A stretch of 64,000 bases of DNA from contig OW028579.1 of NCBI GenBank assembly GCA_932294295.1, positions 35,408,362 through 35,472,361 of the forward strand, in the 5' to 3' direction. Origin of the DNA: Alitta virens. Its lineage: Eukaryota; Annelida; Polychaeta; Phyllodocida; Nereididae. Below, in pieces: positions 56,376 through 64,000 of the stretch. Numbering within the stretch: position 1 is the stretch's first letter; the number at the start of each line of letters is the position of its first letter. Under the pieces are notes generated by a model, which was not told the origin of the DNA, made no database searches, and saw nothing but the letters and a program-made list of their open reading frames with translations. Position numbers and translations under genes: made by a program.

Positions 56376-57273
56376 GGACTGTTTGTTAGATGAGTTAATC
56401 CTCATTTTCTCATTGTAGACACACATGTTTCATTCTGCAATTTCACAGTGATCTAACTCTGCACACATTACAGTATATTTCATCATAGACTTGGAAACTA
56501 AACTTAGGATGACGTCATGTTAATCAAGGAATCCCATTGGTTAAGGGACTGCCTTAGCAATAGGAATCCCGGATTCATGACGTCCTCTGTAGGTTCCAAG
56601 TCTATAACTGACTATCCAGTTTCTAATGCTTTAGCATTTCAAATTATTTAGCCAGTTGTATCGCATAGTATAAAAACCACGTTTTCGCCATTGCTGTCCA
56701 TCTCTACGTGGTTCTGCCAGCTGAGGTCGCTGTGGTTCCTGCAAGTGAGTGAGGTCCTTTATCTCGGAATCCTAGCTGATCTTGACTGGCCAAGTGCCTC
56801 CACTTAAATCTGTTTTGGTCCCTGATTGAATCTGAATTGCCAGCAGTCAATCAGAGTAAATAATCTCTTAAGTTTTTCTGAAGTATTACATTGATTATCC
56901 CGGTAAGGCCAACCATGTTTACCTACATGTTCACAGAGGAGTTATAAAACATCACTTCATGACACAAGATTCAACTTACATTTATTGACTTGCATATATA
57001 TATATATACATATACCTGTTCCGTATATTCCAATATTTACAATGTAATATCGCTATTACAAACACACATATCCCATAATTTCAACTATTGACATTACTGA
57101 CATTAGAAATTTCATGGTGACCTTTAATTGAATGGTGGCCCAAAGTTAAGGCTGTAACTTAACCTTAAACAAATCTCAAAGAACACCTGTTGGTATAATG
57201 ACCCCTCAGTTAGTTGTAAAACTTATGTTAGGTAGAGCTCTGACCATCACTCTAAATTTTCCTGAACTGATAA
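56376..57273. other. Spacer between convergent USP and nuclear receptor genes
   Basis: Tail-to-tail spacer. It contains a foldback element at 56484-56605, a TA-repeat (56995-57009) and the receptor's probable 3' UTR (56981-57273). No gene seen. Confidence 0.5.
56484..56605. mobile_element. Foldback MITE (family B)
   Basis: Inverse arms CATAGACTTGGAAACTAAAC and TAGGTTCCAAGTCTATA around GATGACGTCATG. Lies between the convergent genes. Confidence 0.7.
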
Positions 57274-57509
57274 TCAACGTATTGCCCTCAATATGCTGGA
57301 TATGGGAGCGGACCCAATAGTCCGTCGAAAGAACTCTTTTTCAACAATATTAGGAGAAATGTTTTTCAGGCAGGGTAGAGTTAGGAGCATTTTGCCAAAC
57401 CTAGCAGGATTGTGAGGGTGCGTTTGGCTGACATAATGCGCTAGGGCTAACTGGGCTTGGTCCTGCAGTGTCGCCACCTGCCGGGTGTTCACCAACTCTC
57501 GTCTGCTTT
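57274..57509 (-). CDS. Nuclear receptor last coding exon
   Basis: Acceptor atattccag. It codes for [59 protein letters not shown] and [18 protein letters not shown], then TGA at 57276-57274. These are helices 9-11 of an NR2E ligand-binding domain. The protein stops about five residues before the end of human TLX and has no Asp/Glu in the AF-2 position. A TTTATT on the plus strand at 56981-56986 (AATAAA in gene orientation) is a plausible poly(A) signal. Confidence 0.92.
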
Positions 57510-60500
57510 CTGGAATATTCGGGAAGAAATTGTGTTAATGAAGAAATTAATGAAATTATTTCACTGAAAGGTGTTTATTTTGACATTGTTTATTTTCATT
57601 TGCATATAACCTGTAGCATATGACAACAATTTTACCGTACCTTGTTGAAGAACTACTATGGATTCCAAGAAAGCTTGTTCATTCGTGTCCGCATTTAGAG
57701 ATTGGCAGGCGACTAATATTCCGTGGATCTTCTGCAAATGTTCCCTGTCCTGCAAAATGTAAAAAGTAAATGTTGATATTTCTACTAAAGCACAGAAATA
57801 TGATTTAAAATGAGAACTTATACAGCAGAATGCACTGACTTAGAAACTAAACTCCAGAGGACGTCATGTGAATCGAGGACGCCTATTGACTGAGGGACTG
57901 CTATAGTCAATGGGAGTCCTGGATTCACATGACGTTCTCTGGAATTTAGTTTCAAAGTCCATGCAATCTGCTGTAAGATCTCATAAACAGAATAGTGCAT
58001 TGTGAAAGGGAAAGCCAGAATGGTGATATTTCATGTGGCAGGACATCAATAACTGTTATAAATACTAAGAAGTACAGCTGTGGATCAATCAATAAACAAC
58101 CAAAATATAAGCCTACTTACAAATTCCCCATTACTTTGATTGGTGTAGATCCTGAGTATGATTATCCCCACATCAACTGGCCAATAGGCGGCGCTGAAGA
58201 GGAACAATTCTGACCACGTGGTCTCTAACAGTGACATCTGGTCACGTGAGTCGAGGGACAGGAAGTACTGGTTGCAGCGCATGCGCTTTACAGCTGAGAA
58301 GAGAATTTGGGCCGTGATTTCATGGAGTAAGTGGGAAGTGTGAAGAATTTGGAAAAATTCGGGGGGAGGGGGAGGGAGAGAGGGAGGTTGAACTCCTGAA
58401 ATAAAAAAAGAAGGGTCGTATGAATATTAATCATCACATTGATATTAAAGCAACCAATTTGGCAAATACTTCATATTATTATTTTTTAATGTTTGTTGCA
58501 TAATTATTAGATTGGCTAATAAAATCTATTCTAACATAATTATATTGGCTAATAAAATATATTCTATGTCAATTTCAAGCAATGATTGGGACTCTGTTTG
58601 CAATCTATCCAATATATTTAGTTTATTTTTTATTTTTATGGTCAATATTCTACAATGAGAAATATAGCACACACAGTGAGTATAATTTCTTCAAAGATAT
58701 TTCATAATCAGAAAGTTGGGGCGTAATGCATTGATAGGTTTACAATGATATATCCTCCTTAAACATATTGAAAATAACTTTATTCATCTTTTTCATTATT
58801 TGTAATATATATTTAAACAGGATAGCAATTAAAATTGAACACAATTGTATATAACAATAAGTTGTATATCGATAAGATAGATAAACTTCACCTACCCACA
58901 GATGAGGTGGAGAGGTCTAGTACCCTGTCTTTAGGTCGGTTTGGAATGACCTTTTTAAAAGCACTTCCTTCCGATTCTTCTAGGTTTGCCCCTTGGGGGT
59001 TGGACCTGACCCCTGGAGACGATATTGAGGTCATAAAAGGAATATCCCCCATCAACGCAGGGTTCCAGATCCTTAGACCAGTGTAAGGGGGTAAATGTGC
59101 CACCGGAAGTAGGTTCCTGGGAGTAGCAGCTGATTGGCTGAGCGAGATCGAAGCTGTGGTCGATGACGTCACAATAGACGATCTACTGATCTGGCGGATC
59201 CCTTTGTTCTTCCTAGGACCCCTTTCTTCTTGGACGGCTAAAATGAAAATGAATGTAAAAATAATCAGTCATTCTTGGTTTTTTGTAGCCATATCCAGTG
59301 AAGAAAACAACAGATGAAATGTTCATACTTAATTCGTATTTTATTTCTTATTATTATACATGCATTGTAGACTGCAGTTTAATAAGTTGTATTATTGCAA
59401 TAAACATATTAAATCTCAAATGTCAATCTCAACAGCCCATTAGGCCTACTTATCTTGTTAACGTGGTAATAGAAAGTTATTTTTAAAAACACACAAAAAT
59501 AAAACAGAAACAAAAACAGAGACTTACCATTTTTGTTCATATTGACTCCAAAACACTTCTTTAGTCGACAGTGTGGACACCAATTCCTTCTTGCTTTGTC
59601 AATCACGCAGCTGCCCTGACCTGAAAATTTCAAGATAAGCTTGTTGAGTCTAGCTGCTAGATTATAACATACTAGAAAAAAAAAACCTGCTATGATTCCA
59701 AATCAAAGCAATATAACTTCATTTTAATGATCGGAATAAAAAAATATGTAAAACAACTAAAAAAAGCATAAAAGCCATTCAGTCAGTAAACCACACTTGT
59801 CCATAATTATGCAACTTCAAAACATCATATGATCCGAAATTGGTCACTTTAGGTGTACTTGATAGAAATCTTAGTGAGGTTTTGGCTGTATGGGACACCA
59901 CGGATATTTGGTTGTGTCAATGTACTGAACTTTTTTCTCGTCAATCAACCACACCACCAAATATCTTTCACAATGAAAACCTTGATCTAGACTTAGAAGC
60001 CTCATCAGACCTGCGTCTGCAATGTCATACACGTGTACTTATATATTTAAAATATGAATTTGTGGAGAATAAAGGAGAAAAATCATTCCAAAACCTGGCC
60101 AACATTGGAGTGATGTGACTCCCAACACTATCTATGACATTTCATAATTTTTACTAAAACTTAACGTGAATTGTATGATTCCATTGGACATGTAAATTTC
60201 TTGTAAAACAGGCAACTGCTTCATAAATTAATACCCTTCTGACCTTCTCTTGACGCCAGATCAAATCAAGTACAGTTAGATAAAATATGGTCGACTCTGC
60301 ATAGCTTTAGCGACCTATTCCTGACTGTGGCTATAACTGGCTAGAGCCAGCAGCTGCTTCTGTCTAATCCTAGCTTATATATAGTCGGCTTACACCAAAA
60401 ATAAATAAACCTTGGTAAATGTAAGAAATTTATCGAATGTATCATAATATGTATTTTTCATACCGGCTTTGAGTAGCCAGCTATAGCCAAACAATTTCGT

Positions 60501-60824
60501 TTAGTGGCAGTTAGCATCATACAGCAGTCGTCTAGCTTTGTCTAGGTTTAATTTAACAGGCCGTTTTTTAAATTCAACTAATTGTACATTATTTATCACT
60601 CAATCAGGTGTACTGCAAGGTGTCATGAATCTGAAACATGTAGAAGAGAACAGAAGCAGTTCTGTTTTCTTTCACTCACATATCCTACAGAGGGCAGCAC
60701 CTACCAATGCAAGTGTAGACCATTTTCCTCCTGATGCTTCTCTTGAAGAAACAACTGCATCCATCGCAGCAGTACACTCCATAATGTTTTCCATAACTCT
60801 TGTCCCCACACACTTTGCAGGCCA
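57274..60824 (-). CDS. NR2E-group nuclear receptor (TLX/PNR/HR83-like), six exons
   Basis: Ligand-regulated-type transcription factor. On the minus strand exons 60824-60705, 59620-59528, 59237-58896, 58395-58121, 57749-57641 and 57509-57274 join in phase to 391 residues plus stop. Exons 1-2 form the two C4 zinc fingers; the P-box is [10 protein letters not shown] and the D-box [21 protein letters not shown] is the T/A-box of NR2E receptors. Exon 3 is a Ser-rich hinge of about 110 residues. Exons 4-6 form the ligand-binding domain, with the signature [18 protein letters not shown] and the late helices [32 protein letters not shown] and the Cys in the P-box recall insect HR83 (NR2E5/6) more than TLX or PNR (inference from memory). 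The C terminus ends at SILRAIR, without an acidic AF-2 helix. The exon with the start codon was not found and may lie beyond 64000. Confidence 0.92.
57641..57749 (-). CDS. Nuclear receptor exon: mid ligand-binding domain
   Basis: Acceptor ttttgcag; donor CAAG|gtacgg. It codes for [19 protein letters not shown] then [17 protein letters not shown], matching helices 7-8 of TLX-type receptors (E-x-A-x-L-x-x-I-V-x-x pattern). Confidence 0.9.
57831..57965. mobile_element. Foldback MITE (family B)
   Basis: Arms TGCACTGACTTAGAAACTAA and TTTAGTTTCAAAGTCCATGCA, with ACGTCATGTGAATC and GATTCACATGACGT inside. In a nuclear-receptor intron. Confidence 0.72.
58121..58395 (-). CDS. Nuclear receptor exon: start of ligand-binding domain
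   Basis: It follows a pyrimidine tract and tttcag, and opens with a proline run from a C-rich stretch. It then encodes [33 protein letters not shown] and [18 protein letters not shown], helices 3-5 with the nuclear-receptor signature, and ends GEF|gtaagt in phase 0. Confidence 0.92.
58896..59237 (-). CDS. Nuclear receptor exon: A-box and hinge
   Basis: It begins after cattttag with [13 protein letters not shown], the C-terminal extension of the DNA-binding domain, then a Ser/Thr- and Pro-rich hinge. The donor G|gtaggt at 58895 keeps phase 1 with the next exon; the alternative gtgaag five bases on does not. The hinge is not recognisably conserved. Confidence 0.88.
59528..59620 (-). CDS. Nuclear receptor exon: second zinc finger
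   Basis: Two AGs lie near the 5' edge; the upstream one (tttcag before GTCAGG) is chosen because only it keeps the frame, giving a five-residue D-box loop CIGQGSC. The exon codes for [14 protein letters not shown], then [16 protein letters not shown], and ends at G|gtaagt. Confidence 0.92.
60274..60572 (+). repeat. Dispersed repeat G, copy 2
   Basis: Same order of blocks as at 28990-29385, with about 90 bases missing. Lies between the receptor's first two zinc-finger exons. Confidence 0.6.
60705..60824 (-). CDS. Nuclear receptor exon: first zinc finger
   Basis: On the minus strand the acceptor is ctgtaccag and the donor ATTG|gtaggt. It starts with the last two bases of a codon, so a coding exon must precede it. 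It codes for [17 protein letters not shown], then [16 protein letters not shown], then MVYTCI. Four finger cysteines are present. An extra Cys replaces the usual Gly in the P-box helix (CSCFF instead of CSGFF). Confidence 0.93.
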
Positions 60825-60991
60825 CTGGTACAGGTAGGGTGCGTCCTGTTAGAAAATTTCAATTTTAATCAATAATAGCAGATTATATATCAATGATTTC
60901 ATTTCAATATTTTGATTCGTGTTAGATATTGAAGAGCAATGTGCACAGCATCACACGTTTGCTCTCTGAGTGACATCAGTGTTACAGTAGA

Positions 60992-61125
60992 ACTCATAAA
61001 CATGAAAACTAAAGCCAAGAGGACGTCATGTGACTCCTAGACTCCCATGGCATTGGCAAAGACAGTATAAGCCAATAGGAGTCTGGGATTCGTATGACGT
61101 CATCTGGAGTTCAGTTTCAAAGTCT
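60992..61125. mobile_element. Foldback MITE (family B)
   Basis: Left arm AAAACTAAAGCCAAGAGGAC; right arm GACGTCATCTGGAGTTCAG. Same inner GACTCCCATGG / CAATAGGAGTC pair. Upstream of the first zinc-finger exon of the receptor. Confidence 0.68.
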
Positions 61126-63436
61126 GCTAATATAGATAAAGCTCGTGGCACATTTGGCCATGTAAGATGTGTGTAGTTTCACATTATGACTTCAACTGTT
61201 ATGAAAGAAAGGTTGTGTTTTGCATGTTCAATTATTTTTTCAATTATAAATCTTGTCCAACAAAACTTAATGGCAATAGCAAATTGATTTACTTCAATAT
61301 TTTAAATGTGAATTAATGTAAATATGTAAATATTATGGGTTTACAGACTGGCTTTCCTATTAGTTATTCACGCATGAGCACGGGTTAACCACAGGCTTTA
61401 TAAAACCTCAATACCCTATACACCTGAGTTTGGGGGGGGGGGGGATCAGTGGTTGCAGAAGGATCTGACCAACTAGGCGTTCGAACCACCTACCCCGTGA
61501 TCAGCCTGCCTTCACCATTAGATCACAGCATTCTAATATTTATAGTATATTCAAAAATAAACGTCCACTTGATTTTTGGTCTTATTTTTACATATATGTC
61601 ATGGAGAAGCACAAAATAGATATCAATCTTACCAAAAAATCAAAATCCAACTTTCTAGCTAAAAACAAGAAGGTAATAACACAAGAAGTCATCCTGTGAA
61701 CGTTTATATTCCTAATGTCTCTAGTCAGTTTGCTAAAAAAAGTCTTTCAAGTACACCATTGCTAATACATGTAATACTTTATCTTAATTTTTCAAAGATA
61801 CGTATAAAGGGAAGCTAAAACGCTATATTTTAATGTAATTTCATCTTATTTTATTTTGTACATGTTTTATGATTATAGATCTATTTTCTTATTTTAGTTA
61901 ATTTATGTATACTTAATATTTCATCTGTATTATTGTATTGAATGGGCTACCTGAAAAAACAGTTTTTGCTAATGGTCCTACCCATTTAAGTTCAAGCTTC
62001 CTATCTTTACAATGATAATTTTGCCATTTCGTGATATTTACAGCCATTTGTTCTGGTCAGAAAGAAGCGACAGAAATTACATTTCTTATTATGGCTTCTG
62101 GGGGCCCTAGGAGAGAAAAAAGGGCTCATCTCCGTGCAAAGAACGATTGCCAAGACTGTTATTAGATGTAATGATTATGAAGTTTCGCAAAATTCACATC
62201 TAGAAGTAATAACATAATTATTATCACCCATCAGAGAGGGGCCCCCAAATTTCTTGTCGCCCTCTTCTCTGAACTCAAGCAATTTTTATAGCTTTTTGTA
62301 AAGTTTAATTATTGTTCATTTATAAAAAATTTGCAGGATGGGGTCCCCTTGGTCCGTGGGCCCTAGGCTTCAGCCTAGCCAGCATAATGGATGGATTTAG
62401 ACAAACATAAAAATCACATCAGTAGGTAAGCACAGCATTGCATTTCTTCTATACCATTCAGACCTGAACTGTAAGCTTTTTTCGGGAGTAAACTTTGAAA
62501 AAAATGTCATGAATTAAGTTTTTTAAAACGTCCTTCCTATCTGTATCCTCCCAATTACAATAATCAGTCCTTTTTTTGGTAATATTGATTACAATAATAA
62601 GTAACTTTTTGGTAATATTTATTTTCCTTATTTGGAAAATAAATTATATTCTGACTCTTGACTTCTATTATTAAGCTTTTATTCACAAACATTTTATCCA
62701 AGTCTTCCAAGAATTTCCCCATGTTGCAATTCCATTTACTAAAACTGGCAAGAATTTATCCAGTGGAGGAAAAATGGAATTATGTTATCATTGCTATATT
62801 ATGAGTCTAGGAAATGCCTTGAAGCTCTTGGCAAAATGCTGGTAAAAAACTACACATGTTTTGACATATGACTTTCGAATAATTGTACTAGTCTTGTTTT
62901 TTCCACCTTTTTACCACAAAATGCCACTTTTTCAAACTAGCTATATAATTCGGGTAAACATCTACCCTCGAGTCAAAACGTGATTTTAAAAGGTCAGGCA
63001 TAACTTTAAAAGTTTGATGACGACATATGAATTTTGAAATGTTGCTTTGAGAATTGTGGAGTGCATCATTATCAAGAAACGTGTCTTGCACAAACCATAA
63101 TTGTTTGTGATTTGCTAAAATCATTTTTCATAATTATGAATGCGATTGTTATGGGGAATTTCACTTTTACAGTTTAAAATGCCGCAAAAAGTCGGCGGTT
63201 TTCCGTATCATATATTCAAAAAAATATAATAATTTCCGGTAATTATTAGCCTATGCATAGATGACGTCAAACAACCTAATTATCACAAAAATAATATGTC
63301 AGTATATATGACTCCATATAATCTGGCTTAAACGTGAGGTGGGTTTTTTTGCGAAAATATGTGCTATTGTTTTGCTTTTTTGTTGTTGCTTTTTTCTACT
63401 TTGCAAGAAAAGTTATTATACAAGATGGTATGACAT

Positions 63437-63560
63437 TCTATCTATCTATAAACATATCTATCTATCTATCTATCTATCCATCCATCTATCTATCTATCTA
63501 TCTGTCTATCTTTCTATCTATCTGTCTATCTGTCTATCTTTCTATCTATCTGTCTATCTT
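63437..63560. repeat. TCTA/TCTG microsatellite
   Basis: About 30 four-base units, (CTAT)n with CTGT and CTTT variants. A GATA/GGTA counterpart lies at 63694-63754. Tyr/Leu/Ser-rich frames are spurious. Confidence 0.88.
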
Positions 63561-63859
63561 TCATGACGATTTAACAAGTATACAAGCAAAAACAAAGAGA
63601 AACAATATATATACAATATCTATATAAGTGTAAATTTCTGAGGAAGGGGAGACTTCCTTAAGACATGTACTGTCGCTGATAGGAAGCCACCCCAAGGTAG
63701 GTAGGTAGGTAGATAGATAGATGCGATAGATAGATACGATAGATAGATAGACAGATAATTGTCCAGTATATCCTGCTAGTCTGGAATAGGGTAGGTGTAA
63801 CAACTGCGAGGCTCTTGGTTGTGGTTCTGGTGTGAGCAAAATGTTGCCCTCGCACCAGA

Positions 63860-63935
63860 GAGGGACTCTTTGGTACAATGGTTAATGTTCTGGCTTTTAG
63901 TCCTAGGGACCAGAGTTCGATTCCCATTCTTTACA
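63860..63935 (+). mobile_element. tRNA-like SINE head
   Basis: GGTACAATGGTTAATGTTC (A-box region) and CAGAGTTCGATTCCC (B-box) spaced as in tRNA. It lacks a matching acceptor stem. Confidence 0.4.
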
Positions 63936-64000
63936 CTAAGACTATCTAACTATCACAGCACACAGAATTTGCTTCCATAGGGTGGTCTTAATGCTGAAAT

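Larger units (their letters stand above)
60825..64000. other. Region upstream of first zinc-finger exon
   Basis: Probably the receptor's first intron or 5' flank. Holds a family-B foldback element, a run of 13 G (61432-61444), TCTA repeats and a tRNA-like head at the end. I found no exon with a start codon for the receptor. Confidence 0.5.

Noticed and set aside
58888..59172. A separate small gene starting [10 protein letters not shown]
   Set aside because: It is the inside of the nuclear-receptor hinge exon; splice borders and phase extend it to 59237 and 58896.
59409..59527. Continuation of the zinc-finger frame as [11 protein letters not shown]
   Set aside because: This lies past a gtaagt donor at 59527; splicing to AVQEERGPR gives the expected NR2E sequence.
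63334..63927. Open frames rich in Tyr, Leu, Ser and Ile
   Set aside because: Generated by TCTA/GATA repeats.

Overview
The window is a piece of an AT-rich, intron-rich metazoan nuclear genome. Coding sequence is confined to short exons with GT-AG introns, and most of the rest is introns or spacer filled with tRNA-derived SINEs, foldback (MITE-like) DNA elements, LINE remnants and micro/minisatellites. An invertebrate is likely, because a universal stress protein gene and an HR83-like NR2E receptor sit next to a neuroligin. A marine invertebrate deuterostome (echinoderm or hemichordate) is a guess that the sequence alone cannot settle.

Three genes are supported. (1) 11033-33536, + strand: the 3' two thirds of a neuroligin gene, with four exons joining in frame into 677 residues. 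They cover the second half of the cholinesterase-like ectodomain, a Thr/Pro-rich stalk, one membrane helix and a cytoplasmic tail ending in a class I PDZ ligand. The N-terminal exons lie upstream of the window. (2) 52366-55638, + strand: a complete four-exon gene for a 135-residue ATP-binding-type universal stress protein. (3) 57274-60824, - strand: six exons of an NR2E-group nuclear receptor (TLX/PNR/HR83 relatives), complete from the first zinc finger to the stop codon; the initiator exon was not found. Genes 2 and 3 are convergent, with stop codons 1.6 kb apart.

Layout: 1-11032 is upstream intron or flank with SINEs and foldback elements; 11219-18001 is a neuroligin intron holding a ~0.95-kb CAGT minisatellite; 18804-28449 is an intron with a near-perfect hairpin beside its donor, SINE copies and a LINE remnant; 28566-32607 is an AT-rich intron; 33537-35410 is the probable neuroligin 3' UTR. 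35411-52345 is non-coding and includes a TTAA-flanked element, a tandem segmental duplication at 37.0-39.6 kb with pentanucleotide tracts, and reverse-transcriptase fragments near 41.5 kb. 60825-64000 is probably the receptor's first intron or 5' flank plus repeats.

The genes do not form a pathway. Neuroligin is a synaptic adhesion protein, the universal stress protein a small nucleotide-binding cytosolic protein, and the receptor a transcription factor. The points most worth a second look are the receptor's unusual P-box and missing AF-2 acidic residue, a promoter-like CCAAT/GC/TATA cluster just upstream of the main neuroligin exon, and several uncharacterised foldback families. No wholly new biological system could be demonstrated.
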